Source: Ilex aquifolium | Lineage: Eukaryota; Streptophyta; Magnoliopsida; Aquifoliales; Aquifoliaceae | DNA length: 64,000 bases | NCBI GenBank assembly: GCA_951799425.1 | Contig: OX637398.1 | Location: 21,462,270-21,526,269 of the forward strand | Direction: 5' to 3' | Shown here: piece after piece, positions 12,601 to 22,848 of the stretch | Numbering within the stretch: the first letter of the stretch is position 1 | Layout: the number at the start of each line of letters is the position of its first letter | The notes under the pieces: model-generated | Seen by the model: only the letters and a program-made list of their open reading frames with translations | What the model was told of the DNA's origin: nothing | Database searches by the model: none | Translations under genes and position numbers: made by a program

Positions 12601-14060
12601 GAAGCTGAACGGGTCAAGATCTAATCGGACACGTGTCAAAATTTGAATACGTCCATGGGTAGAGTGCATACCCTAAAATTAAAAAAATCAAAATAATTTA
12701 TTCTTCTTCCACAGTTTGACTTCCACTATCTTTCATGACACGACAAAGATATTTTATATGCCCAATGGGCCCACATCCCACTAATCCAACCCAGTCCCGG
12801 AATTCCTACGCTAAATATGGACCCAGCGCGCACGTTAGCGAAGACCACGAACAAGACCACCTTGTGAAATTACCTAATCCACCGGCGCACATTAGCAACG
12901 ACGCTGAGACCACCACCGCTTAGCAAACTATAGGAAAAAACACCGACTGTCGTAAAATCAAAAAGGCGCATTTTAGCTGTAAAGCTAAATACGCAAATAA
13001 GACATTAGTGGTGAGAGTTACCAAGATAACAAATACCGGAAACAACTGGTAACACACCTACAAGTCCAAAAGTACCTCATCGGCGCACGCTAGCAAAAAC
13101 AACTAATCTAGCACCGAGTGCTCAAACCCCACAAATAAATCAAACCAAACGGCGCACGTTAGACATGACCATATAGATCAAAGAAAGAATTAAAGCAAAA
13201 CAACACAAAAAGCAGAAAAAATTAAAAAAAAAAAAAAGCAAATCCGAACTGTGAGAACTTTGAAAACCACCAGAGTTTTAAAGCAGAAAAAAATAAAAAA
13301 TAAAGCAAATCCGATTTCTGAGAGAGAGCTTTGCAAAACCACCGCAAAGTAAGGGGGCAAAAAACCACAAAAAATTTTAAGTTATACCTTAAATTGACCC
13401 AAAGTCTGGGCTTTGACCAGAGCCGAAATTAGCATAGTGACTAGGGCTTCACCAGCGCACGTTAGCACGCTAGGGTTAAGTGTAGCTGTTTCCATTCGTA
13501 CGGCACACTGCAAAAAACCTGCAGACAAATATCAGAAACCGTCAGATGACCGTTAAACCAATTCACCTGTTCTGCTACGTCCGTTAATTACTTAAAAATA
13601 TTTGAGCAAAAAAGTAGAATGTCAAAAATATTAAAAATTGAAAAAACAGTTTTCCTTGTAGAAAATGACAAAATATTACTTTCCGTCGCTTAAAATCAAC
13701 CAACGGGTGAACTTTCCGGGAAAGTACAAGAAAAATCCGACTGAAAACGAGTCAAAACTCGCCGGAAATAGGAATTTTCGAAGAATTCAAGTATAAATTT
13801 TGCAAAACCAAACGATATTACATAACAACAAAGAGCACATCAGGAACAGTAAATCCATGAACAACTCTCAGATCAAGCTCAAAAAGTAAAACCAAAATTT
13901 AAAATTATCAAGAAACTGAGAGAATTAGCGACAGAAAAACCTACCAGAAAGCTAGATCTGAGCTCAAACAGACCAGATCTGAGAGCTTCGGAAGCTAAAA
14001 CATCAAGAATCGGAGATCAGAGGCTGCATTAATTCTGGACCGTCCGATGGGGATCTTATA
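9616..14060 (-). CDS. Nuclear-type acidic protein with Asp/Glu-rich tail, plant-specific family
   Basis: Gene model on the minus strand. Probable 5'UTR exon 14060-13945 (donor CTG|GTAG). Coding exon 13507-13388 with ATG at 13495, reading [19 protein letters not shown] and ending LGQFK|GT. Last exon 10062-9616, entered after TTTCAG and beginning [19 protein letters not shown]. The two coding exons join in phase 0 to about 184 residues. The tail from residue 65 is very acidic, with a run of about 14 Asp, several Glu blocks and a Ser/Asn/Gly-rich break ([13 protein letters not shown]), and ends QPPKKRKK, a good monopartite nuclear localisation signal. The layout recalls acidic histone-binding or chaperone-like proteins; that function is inference. 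Similar unnamed plant proteins are often mislabelled 'VHS3-like' because of the acidic run. The 3.3 kb intron could hide another small exon. Confidence 0.7.
12827..13466 (-). repeat. Six dispersed copies of a GCTAACGTGCGCC motif
   Basis: In minus-strand sense, close variants of GCTAACGTGCGCCGGTG occur at about 13454-13466 (inside the first coding exon, codons for VLTCAG), 13151-13163, 13082-13094, 12965-12977, 12884-12896 and 12827-12839. The flanks differ, so only the 12-17 bp core is repeated. Five copies lie in the intron downstream of the exonic one. Confidence 0.75.
13205..13350. repeat. Imperfect tandem duplication, about 72 bp unit
   Basis: AAGCAGAAAAAA..., GCAAATCCGA, then a (GA)n or GTGAGA stretch and a CTTTG-AAAACCACC string occur twice in a row (about 13208-13275 and 13281-13346). 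It lies within the intron of the acidic-protein gene. Confidence 0.7.
14003..14029 (-). promoter_or_regulatory. Short upstream ORF in the presumed 5'UTR exon
   Basis: An ATG at 14029 opens an eight-residue frame (MQPLISDS) ending at 14003, inside the proposed first exon of the acidic-protein gene. If transcription starts upstream of 14030 this uORF would precede the main start at 13495. Confidence 0.4.
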
Positions 14061-14150
14061 GACAGGAAGCTTGAGAGATAGATATAATCAGAGGGAAGAG
14101 AGAGAAAGAGGTAGAGAGGGAGGGAGGAAGGAGAGAGAGAGCTCAGTGGT
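14053..14150 (-). promoter_or_regulatory. Core promoter of the acidic-protein gene
   Basis: In minus-strand sense there is a long pyrimidine patch (CT-rich, 14092-14142), then TATA-like words ATTATATCTA (about 14090-14081) and CTATAAG (about 14061-14055). This is the usual plant order of Y-patch and TATA close to the start site. Which TATA word is used cannot be told. Confidence 0.45.
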
Positions 14151-14394
14151 GTGTTTGGGTGTGGTGTTACTGAGACAGTTGCCCGTAATTTCTCCACAGG
14201 GAGTATGGGCAGTTTGGGCAGCTACTCGGTGGACAGGAATGTGAAAATATCGTAGACTCGGGGCTGCCCGGAGATGGGGTGTGGAATAGAGTTTAAACAA
14301 GTGTAAGGTTTTTATTTAATTTTTAATTATTACGTCTAATAAAACTTGCTTTATTTTTGTTGTGAAATCTAACAACTTGGAAAGATGCGAATAT

Positions 14395-14500
14395 GCGATT
14401 AACCATGGTTAGTTTAACTAACCTTGTTAAGGCTAACTAACTAGGGTTGGGATCACTCAACCATAGCTGGTTGTTTAACCATGGTTGTTAGTTCATATCA
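14395..14500. repeat. AACCATGGTT palindromes upstream of the acidic-protein gene
   Basis: TTAACCATGGTTAG occurs at about 14399 and TTTAACCATGGTTG at about 14475, with AACTAAC/GTTAGTT words between them. The region can fold on itself and is also a cluster of MYB-type words (AACCA, AACTAAC). It lies about 350-450 bp upstream of the predicted start. Confidence 0.6.
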
Positions 14501-15413
14501 AATACTAACTACTCCAAGTACAGCGGTTTGGTTTGACTTTATTATCAGGTGGTTGGAGTTTAACAAGTTACCTCGTCAAATACGACAGAGTAAACTAAAT
14601 TATGATTCATGTTTTTGAATTTTTTTTTATTTTTTTGGTCAATTGACTCCCGAACTCTTTAATTATATCAATTGAATCATTTTATCTGTCTCCGTAAGAT
14701 TTGTTAAAGAAAAATGGTGAAGTGTGTCATTCCGTAAGATTTTTTCGATACAACTCATTTAGTAATTTTTTTTTTATCTGGATGCATTATAAATTGAAAA
14801 AAAAAAAATAGTTTTAACGCAATCAAAGTTAAGTTACAACTTCATTATATAAGTTGGGTTTGAAAGATTGTCGTAATCCCATTTGATTAGATCGTAGTTT
14901 TTGGTACGATGTCAAAAAATAATTCTTTGAAATTAGTTTTCTCTCCACAAGAAATGAAAAATTCTTTGTTTTACTCGCAGTTTTGTTTAGAATGTGTTAA
15001 TTCTCTTACAAATTATGCACAATTCTTTAATTTTTAGGTCAAAGTGAGCGGTTAGTTTTCCGTCAACAGTTTCAAATCTTCTGGAAAGGTCACCACCACG
15101 CATGATAGAAAAAGTGGTATTGGTGAGAAGAGGTTGTTTTCCTCCAAAATCCCACCCTCTCAATTACCAATAATTTTCCAGTTCCAAAAAACAAATACCA
15201 ATAATTTGTAAAAAAAACACTTTTAGTGCAATTATCATTGGCCAAGATAACCAGATACCAAATTTGGGGAAAAAAACCTTTTGTTAACCAGTAGCCCAAT
15301 GGTAGAGCTGTCAATAGATCAGTTTAATCATATTCTTAAATAGTGTATGTCGTGTTGTGTCATGTTAAAAATTGATCAATTTATATCTGACTATTGTATA
15401 GTCGAGTTCATGT

Positions 15414-17153
15414 CTAGGGGTGGAGCCAGGAATTTTGGTCAGGGTGGACACTTTAATTACGCACTCTAATTTTTTTCCTCCTAACCAATCACACTATATA
15501 ATATATTTATATTTTATTATATTATATTTAGCTGAAATTGATATAAAAAAATTCAGTTTAAGAATGACAAAAAAGTAAGAATCAAAACAAAATTATTGTG
15601 AAATAGTAAATTCAATTTTTATTTAGCCGAAACAAAATCCTAACAAAAGACACAAAAAAAAATTAGTACATTTTTAACCTAATTATATCTATATAATAAA
15701 ATATCTTATAATTCAAATCTCAAAAGATAAACAAAATGACTTTTGCTATTCGTGGTTGAGATCGCTTTAAATTTTACTTTAAAGTTAATCTAACGACTAA
15801 TATTAACACCCCAAATTTAATAGGAAAAATAGGTCCCTAAGGGTGTGTTTGGAGTGACTTTTTAAAAGTAATTCTAGAAATTATTTTTCATAAGTACTTT
15901 AAAAAAAAAAAATGTGTTTCAAACCGCACCACCACTACCTCTACCACCACTGCCACCACCACCACCACTGCCACCGCCTCCACCATCATTGCCGTCGCCC
16001 CCACCGCCGCCACCACCAATGCCGCCGCCACTGTCGCCATCACCGCCGCCACCATGGTCATTGCCACCCACAACCATCACCGTCTCCTACTACCACTACC
16101 TTTCATCCCCACTACAACCGATACTTAAATTCATTTATCTCTCCTCTATGTTTGTGATTTAATTTTGGATATGAATACAAATATGTTTATTATTTACCAT
16201 TTTTTATTACTCTGTGCCTTCAGGCACATGCAATAACTAGTATTTCAATATAATATATAAAATTTTAAAATCTCTAAAATTTTGTATATGAATTAAATGT
16301 AAATTAATTTTTCACTAAATTTCTATTAATGTTCACATTCACAAGTCTTGTAGTAAAATTATTCTTTATTTAGTTGCAAATTTTGGTTGAGGTCATTATC
16401 ATCTTTTAGAGAAATTCCCTACTCAAAATAGTTTGAAATATTTTTGGGTTACAACCTTTTGTCTTTTGTATACAATCGTATTTTATTAGGTTATATGCTA
16501 CTATTACTTAAAAAATGGTAAATGAGAATTAAAATTTGTTCTTAAAAAATAACGAACATTGTGTTAGATAAATATAAATATTGTATATTTGTCAATATAC
16601 AAATAGATCATTGACTCAATCCAAAATTAACATATTTATTTTAGAGGATTAGTGGTCCACTAATTTATTAAAAAAAAAAACTAGAACCATTGAAATTTTC
16701 AAAAATTTAGGAGGGTAAATATAATGTATAAAATAATTTTATGGATCCTCATCTAAGGTGGTACAAAAGTGAGGGGGGCAAGTGCCCACCCTGATCCCCA
16801 TGTGTTTCTTATAAGGGTTAGGTGATGTCTGTCAAGTGGCAAAAAAATTATTTTTTAATGGTGGGCCAAAATTTTTATTTTTTAATAGATTTGAGTGGAT
16901 TGTGATAGATCATAGATTTGATTTTTTAATAAGTTTGGATAGATAGTAATTGACTCAATTTTTTTTGTTTTAAATGAGCTTAATTTTTTAATTTTTTTGG
17001 GTAAATAATGTGGACCTAACATTTTTATTTTTTGTTTTAGGTGGGCACAAATATTATATTATACAAATATATAATATATATACATAACTAATAAAAAAAA
17101 TTAATTTTGAGGGGGGCACTTGCCCACTCTGGCCCATGCCTCCTTCCGCCCTT
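15414..17153. mobile_element. Non-autonomous hAT-type element, 1.74 kb
   Basis: The left terminus CTAGGGGTGGAGCCAGG and right terminus GCCTCCTTCCGCCCTT (complement AAGGGCGGAAGGAGGC) are imperfect inverted repeats of the widespread GGGGCGGAGCC type. They are flanked by GTTCATGT (15406-15413) and GTTTATGT (17154-17161), an 8-bp duplication with one mismatch, as expected for hAT elements. There is no transposase. The inside holds a CCACCGCC-type microsatellite (about 15928-16070), a TAA-flanked GGGTGTGTTTGG Tourist-like end at 15838, and a second right-terminus-like string at about 16770-16798. It is therefore a composite that has absorbed other repeats. Confidence 0.7.
15926..16075. repeat. CCACCG/CCACCA microsatellite
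   Basis: An impure trinucleotide tract that yields His-, Pro- or Val/Ala-rich frames on either strand. These are composition artefacts. Confidence 0.9.
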
Positions 17154-17687
17154 GTTTATGTCAGTATAAGTCTTGTGTTAACCGAGTTGTGTAAACCCAT
17201 CTTTTGGATGAGTTTGACGAGTTCATCCGTATATCACCCAAACTTAATAAGATTAAATTTAAATGCACTAATTTTATATCGTTTTCATGTCGAATTTACT
17301 TAGTCGTATATAGATTAAGGTCAGTTCTGGGTCTGCACCTCATTTTGTGTGAGGCTTCTTTTGACAATCCAAATTCAAGTTGGGTCATAACAAAGCCCAA
17401 TCTCGGAGATTTGGTCCTGAACCATTATCATTTTTAAATGGGTACCAAGCTTAGGTTGACAATTTCCCCTCGGCCCAAGAAAATTCTAGCCATTTCTCGG
17501 ACAAGATTAGTGCTGTGATTGCAATCTTTGTACCTGATGGCATGATCTTTATTTCTCTTTTTTTTTTTTTTTCAACTGTTAGGATTTTTGTACCAGTTTA
17601 CGTGTACTTCAACTAATTTCTTTCCTGATTCGATTAAAGACAGGTCATTCATGTTAGGACTAAGATATTCATGATGGATAAATTCAT

Positions 17688-17782
17688 CATAGCCGGCCCT
17701 AAAGGGTTGTTAAGGTTTGAACTCAAGACATCTAAGTTTACAGATCGTCTCCGTTACCACTTAAACTATCCCTTGGAATACG
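17688..17782 (-). mobile_element. tRNA-derived SINE (copy 1)
   Basis: On the minus strand the order is GGATAGTTTAAGTGGTAACGGAG (A-box-like), a spacer, then GAGTTCAAACC (B-box-like). This is the two-part Pol III promoter of a tRNA-derived short retroposon. No tRNA cloverleaf is completed, so it is not a tRNA gene. Confidence 0.6.
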
Positions 17783-18104
17783 CATGATCATTGTTTCTAT
17801 GTTTTGTTATTGCCGCTATTGATTTTAAAAGCATAATCACAAACGTTCATACAGTACAATGACATAGCAAAATTAATATAGTCCATCCAAAATAATTAGG
17901 ATGAAACTTAGTTGAGTTTCAGAGTAATTATTGTCAGAATGAATCGTCTCTCTGAATTTTTTTATCAAAGTAATTTTAGAAGGACAAAAACTTACCATAT
18001 TAAAAAAAAAACTTACTCATGTTAACCGGAAGGTCAATAGGGCTGGTTCTAATGTTTATGCGATGTGATTTGATGCTATAGCATCGAGTTAATGTTTATG
18101 CAAT

Positions 18105-18210
18105 GAGCCTTTGGTCAAATGGTACTCCTTGTCTCGTAAAGGCTTTGTCTTCTTGAGATCAAGGGTTCAAGTCCCCCTCCCCCTCCCAAAAAAAAAAGCA
18201 AAAAAAAAAT
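18105..18210 (+). mobile_element. tRNA-derived SINE, uninterrupted copy
   Basis: GAGCCTTTGGTCAAATGGTA (A box), then TCTTCTTGAGATCAAGGGTTCAAGTCC (B box), followed by a C-rich and A-rich tail. The same sequence, split by an insertion, is found at 26080-26513 on the other strand, so this copy serves as the empty-site reference. Confidence 0.75.
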
Positions 18211-18563
18211 CGCAGAGAGCTCTAACATAATAAAAATCTAAAACATTAAACATGTAATTGCCAATAATCATATCTCATATTATCAAAAAAAAAACATTAT
18301 TAAAATTAAAAATAAGCTAAACAAAGAAAAAAAAAATTGTCATTGAATGGGTTGAGAGTTATCAAAAGAATCATGGTAGTATTATCACTGACTCACGAAC
18401 CTCATAAGAAAGTAAGACAATTTATCAGAGGACCACACAATCATCGATGATCACGTTTCTTCTCTCTTTGTTTCTCACTAATTCTCCCAGTCCCTTCATC
18501 CATTTTTGTCAATTTTCTTTGGAGAGATAATCTCATCATATTAATATTTTTTGAAGAGGCATA

Positions 18564-18887
18564 TCTGGGCTATCCCACATCGGATAGCTTTGGGTGTGTG
18601 AGTGTGTTTATAAGTCTCCACTTGGCCCTTACTCTGTTAGAGTAAGTGGTTAGGTGTGAATCAAAAAAAAAATAAACTCGTTTGCGGGTCCATAGGGGGC
18701 GTTCAGTGTTGGGCTAGAAACCCACTCTTTGGGCCGTTAAGCCCTGCGGCAATGGTAATCACGCCGAGGTGTTGGGGGACTGGGCTATCCCACATCGGAT
18801 AGCTTTGGGTGTGTGAGTGTGTTTATAAGTCTCCACTTGACCCTTACTTTGTTAGAGTAAGTGGTTAGGTGTGAATCAAAAATAAAA
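18564..18887 (+). mobile_element. Dimeric short retroposon with snRNA-like USE/TATA promoters
   Basis: A unit of about 98 bp occurs twice, 215 bp apart (18566-18663 and 18781-18878; TGGGCTATCCC to GTGAATCA), each followed by an A-rich stretch. Each unit carries ATCCCACATCG (18572-18582, 18787-18797), an exact match to the plant snRNA upstream sequence element RTCCCACATCG, and TTTATAA 24 bp later, the spacing typical of Pol III-type plant snRNA promoters. The whole is flanked by AAGAGGCATA (18554-18563 and 18888-18897), a 10-bp direct repeat, with an A-rich 3' end before the right copy. That favours LINE-mobilised retroposition. A TRIM-like reading, with 98-bp TG...CA terminal repeats, is the alternative. 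Confidence 0.6.
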
Positions 18888-18899
18888 AAGAGGCATAAA

Positions 18900-19430
18900 T
18901 CTATGCCACGTGTACAGATAATACACTCACGTGTTCTTGAAAGGACATGTCACGTGGGTCACAAATAGGAGCAATTGGGGATGAGCGGAACCGAACTATG
19001 ACAGCTCGGTTTATGGTACCGAACATAATTACACAGAGCTCAACTTGAAAACATGACCTAAACCGAACAACAAGGAAAGCGTCTACAATTAGGGAATTTA
19101 AGTGCAACAATTAGGCGAAGTCAATGGCTTAGCAGAAATTGCGATTGAGGGAGCGTCTGAAGAGATTTCATCAATCCCCAACAAATACCCCCGAGTGAGG
19201 GGAGATGTGTCATCTCCCCCGCCAGTAAGGGAAACCCTAAAAACAGGGCAAGGTCTATATAAAGCACGCAGGGTGCACTGTGTGAGGTAAGTAGAATCTT
19301 TTTTGTATACATATTCTTTCCAAACAGTTATTGATTTAAGCATCGGAGTGTCTTCGATCGAAGCACTTCGGTCCAAGCCAATTTGTTCTGCAGGGAGGAC
19401 TTTGAGAGATATATATAATTTTCTTCATCA
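18900..19430 (+). mobile_element. Probable Ty3/gypsy Tat-type LTR, 3' part
   Basis: TCTATATAAAGC (about 19253) is a good TATA box. The following TTGATTTAAGCATCGGAGTGTC and CTTCGGTCCAAGCC strings resemble the R-U5 region of Tat/Retand-lineage LTRs. A G-box word TCACGTGGG lies upstream at about 18951. There is no partner LTR or coding sequence, so this is likely a solo LTR or fragment. Boundaries are approximate. Confidence 0.5.
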
Positions 19431-19498
19431 AACGTATGAGGTATTGTAATTTTACCACTTACATTTTTGTATATGAAAATTCAACTTCAAATATTTTA

Positions 19499-20503
19499 GA
19501 GAAAATTTCAGCTACACCCCTCCTAGTTTACTATATCTTCAAGGACACCTCCTCTATTATAAAAAACATCACTGACATCCCTTCTAGTTTATATTTAAAC
19601 ATCACTAACACCCCTACCATTAAACTACCATTTCTAACAAAAAAAATTAATCTAAAATACCAAAAATGCCCCAACATAAACCTCAAGTAATTTTTCTACA
19701 TAAAATTTTATTAAAATTCGAGCTGATTAAAATTTATTTTTCTACATATTAAAATTTGAACCAATTAAAATTCGATTGAAGCTAAATAAATTTTATTTTT
19801 TTTAATGTATTAAAATTTGAACCTATTAAAATTTATTTTTTACATATTAAAATTTGAGTCGATTTGTACTCTACCCGAGTTGTTAGCGCCGATTAAAATT
19901 CACTTTCGAGTGGATCAAAATTTATATTTTTTTACTTATTAAAATTCGTGTCAATTAAAATTCGATTTATTAAAATTTGAGTCAATTAAAATTTATATTT
20001 TTTATGTATTAAAATTTGGGCTGATTAAAATTCAATACTAGTTGATTAAAATTTGATTTGAGTCGAATAAAAATAATTTTTAATTGGCTTAAATAGAATT
20101 TTAATTAGCCCAAATTTTAATATGTAAAAAATATAATTTTTAATTGGCTTAAATTTTAATATGTAAAAAAATAAATTTTAATTAGCTTGAATCGAATTTT
20201 AATTCACTCGAATTTTAATACGTAAAAAAAATTAGAAAATAAAGGGGGTCTCATTGGAGATATGTTTATCTAGAGGGGGTCTCATTGAAGATATGCTTAT
20301 CTAGATGGAGTCTCATTGAAGATATACTTACCTAGAGAGGGTGTGAATGAAGTTTGTCCTCAAATATATCATGGGTAATTTAGTAAAATTACATTCTAGT
20401 TAATATTTTTAATCTGACAGGAGGTGTCACTGAAGATTCATAAAATAGAGGGGGTGTCCTTGAAGATATGGTAAACTAGAGGGGGTGTGGTTGAAATTTT
20501 CCC
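19499..20503. mobile_element. Mutator-type MITE, 1005 bp, with long TIRs and 9-bp TSD
   Basis: AATATTTTA flanks the element exactly on both sides (19490-19498 and 20504-20512), the 9-bp duplication of Mutator elements. The termini are inverted repeats of about 90 bp with scattered mismatches: left GAGAAAATTTCAGCTACACC, right complement GGGAAAATTTCAACCACACC. The interior is AT-rich with dozens of ATTAAAATTTGA/TTTTAATTGGCTTAAAT words arranged as a large imperfect palindrome about position 20060. No transposase is encoded, so it is non-autonomous. The open frame at 19436-19690 is not a gene. Confidence 0.9.
20246..20345. repeat. Threefold iteration of a TIR-derived unit in the Mutator-type MITE
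   Basis: AGGGGGTCTCATTGAAGATATGCTTATCTAG-like units of about 37 bp follow one another three times. The outer right TIR (20440-20500) has the same form, GAGGGGGTGTCCTTGAAGATATGG followed by AAACTAGAGGGGGTGTGG. The TIR is therefore built from, or is spawning, short repeats. Confidence 0.8.
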
Positions 20504-20619
20504 AATATTTTACTATATTTTATGACCATCTTCTTCACACACACACATAAAATAATTCTGTATTTTGTCACACAATAATCCTAGTTTTAAAATATTAGCT
20601 GAGCATATTAATGCATGCT

Positions 20620-22440
20620 CTTTTTGGTGGTACAATTTGCACGAGATCATGTCATGTGAAGCACTTGTGTCCAAGTAGCTTGAAGTTACTCCCTTAGCTT
20701 TTGGCTCGGCGTTGGCATGGCGCAGCCTCACTCAAAGGCACCCATACCTTAGTCAAATTGGGTTTCTCTTGAGGAAGCAAATCCTTGGTGCAAAAGATGC
20801 TTCATAAAGGACTTGAACTTGTATTTTGTTGTGATAAAATGGTTTGGCAAAGACTCAATCGGCATGTAGTGACTATGCCCCAGACTTAGGTTATTATGAC
20901 TCCTCGACTCAGAGTATGTCTAGTGTTGTCACTGCGTTTTTGCTTCATAATACTATTTTAAGGGGGTGTTCCGCGAAGGGGTGCCAGACCAGCTTTCCCA
21001 GGGACCCCTATGCCCCTAAGCCTTGGCACATGGAAATGCTTGCCATGGGTGGAGACAAGACATTCCAAAGTCCGAGATCCGAAATGCAGGGCCGATGATC
21101 GGACGGAATCATCGTTGGCGGAAGCCCCATGCATGGCTGAGGGAGGCAGCGCATGCATGAGCACATTGGGCATGACCAGTGAGTTACTTGAAGACCCATG
21201 CATGGCTGGGTGCATGGGCACGATTGGGCACAACCAGTGGGCACGATTGTCACTGCGTTTTTGCTTCATAATGCTATTATAAGGGGTTCTCCGCGAAGGG
21301 GTGCCAGATCAGCTTTCCCAGGGACCCCTATGCCCCTAAGCCTTGGCACATGGAAATGCTTGCCATGGGTGGAGACAAGACATTCCAAAGTCCGAGATCC
21401 GAAATGCGGGGCCGATGATCGGACGGAATCATTGTTGGCGGAAGCCCCATGCATAGCTGAGGGAGGAAGCGCATGCATGAGCACATTGGGCATGACTAAT
21501 GGGTTACTTGAAGACCCATGCATGACTGGGTGCATGGGCACGATTGGGCACAATCAGTGGGTAAATTGAAGTCCCATGCATGGCTAGGTAAGGCAGCTCA
21601 TGCATGGGCACGTTGGACTCAAGGAAGCATACAAACAAGGTTAGTTGGGTGACTTAATTTGTGGAGCATTGCTAGCTTGGAACACCAAGCCATAGGCTGG
21701 GTATGACTAGGCACGAAGGCATGACTAATCAGGTGTTATGGGCTCGCAAGGAAGGCAGGTGCACGACATGTGAGGCGGTTCCAAGCAGTTGTGACATGTG
21801 CACTGCAGATGGTGACGGTTCCAGACGGTTGTTGGCATGTGCATGACATGCAAGGGCGGTTATGTGTAGAATGTTGGCATGAGGGTTGCTGACATGTGCA
21901 CTCAGCATGCACAACAGTTGAGGGCAGTTGATGGCTGGGTCAACCAACAGTTGCAACTGCCCCTTGCCATAACCATCAGATGTGGGAGTGGCAGATGATC
22001 TGAACTATCATCAGCAGACTGTGGGGTGGCTTTGTGGGCGAATCTGGTGTAGCTTTGCAGTTGCCTAGGCGGTTGGACTTGTAACCGCCACTTTGAATGT
22101 TTTAAATAGGCATGCCTGAGTCTGCAGTGCAACCAATGGAGTTTGACACGTTTTTGTAAGTAGACCCTGACTGAGTGTTCCTTTAAACTTTGCTGAGAAA
22201 GAAAAGGTTGGGTCATTGGCCTGTAAAGCTTGTGTGTGCTCTGTGAGTTCTCTTGTTGTCCATTAGGTTCGTATGTGCATTTCTGTGAGCGTTGTGAGTA
22301 TATTGGTTGAGACTGAGTGATAATCTCAGTGCCATCACGAGGCGAAAATTTGAGTGTGAAATTGACCCTGTAACACTTGACGAGTTTGAATATGGTCTTC
22401 AACTTCTACTACAAATTTGTAATGTTTCAAACTGATGGTA
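20620..22440 (+). mobile_element. GC-richer LTR-like block
   Basis: The block contrasts with its AT-rich surroundings. It has repeated ATGCATG and GGCGGTT words, a TATA-like TTTAAATAGGC at about 22100, and a 3' third without coding signal. That is how many plant gypsy LTRs look, but no matching partner, primer-binding site or target duplication was found. It contains the 321-bp tandem duplication. Confidence 0.35.
20926..21565. repeat. Tandem duplication, 321-bp unit, two copies
   Basis: The segment beginning TTGTCACTGCGTTTTTGCTTC occurs at 20926 and again at 21247 and is almost identical over its whole length. Inside each unit, GAAG-C/A-CCCATGCATGGCTG...GGGCA...CCAGTGGG is itself an iterated subunit of roughly 65-75 bp, with a further degenerate copy at 21570-21625. 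Frames opened here on both strands (for example 20958-21269, 21198-21569) simply repeat with the DNA. Confidence 0.9.
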
Positions 22441-22848
22441 ACTTTTCCACATCCTCGTCCAAAAAAAAATTAGTATTTTCGCCAGTTAGCCTTTAAGAAT
22501 TCCCTTCAAATCACGATTTTAAGCATTCGATTCATGTCCAGAGAGAGGTCTGTATGTTTGTAACCAAATCATCATGATCCTGATAAGATTACCTTTATGC
22601 AATTTTTTCAAAGGAGTACAGTGCCACAGTAATATCCATCTACACATTTGGTCGACAATGGGTAGTCTTAATGTCGAGCTGTATTATATAAAAATTTGTT
22701 CAAGGGTTAGTGTGTGCTCACCATTTATCAAGTGGGTCCAACGAATTAACCTGATTGTGACCCGAAATTATTAAGTCTAAATGTATAATCAATGAATAGT
22801 AATAAAGATTGTCATCGTGCACGCACAAAGACTCTCAAAATACACTAA

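Noticed and set aside
12735..12923. 62-residue frame on the plus strand
   Set aside because: It spans two copies of the repeated GGCGCACGTTAGC motif in the intron of a minus-strand gene and shows no domain.
17688..18210. tRNA genes suggested by A-box and B-box words
   Set aside because: Neither sequence folds into a full cloverleaf by eye and a second copy of one shows it is a dispersed SINE.
18572..18663. A functional U6, U3, 7SL or MRP RNA gene downstream of the USE/TATA pair
   Set aside because: The sequence after the expected start does not resemble any of these RNAs, and the promoter-bearing unit is itself repeated.
20958..21569. Several frames of 81-123 residues that look like paralogous small proteins
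   Set aside because: They duplicate exactly with the 321-bp tandem repeat on both strands and have no recognised homologue.
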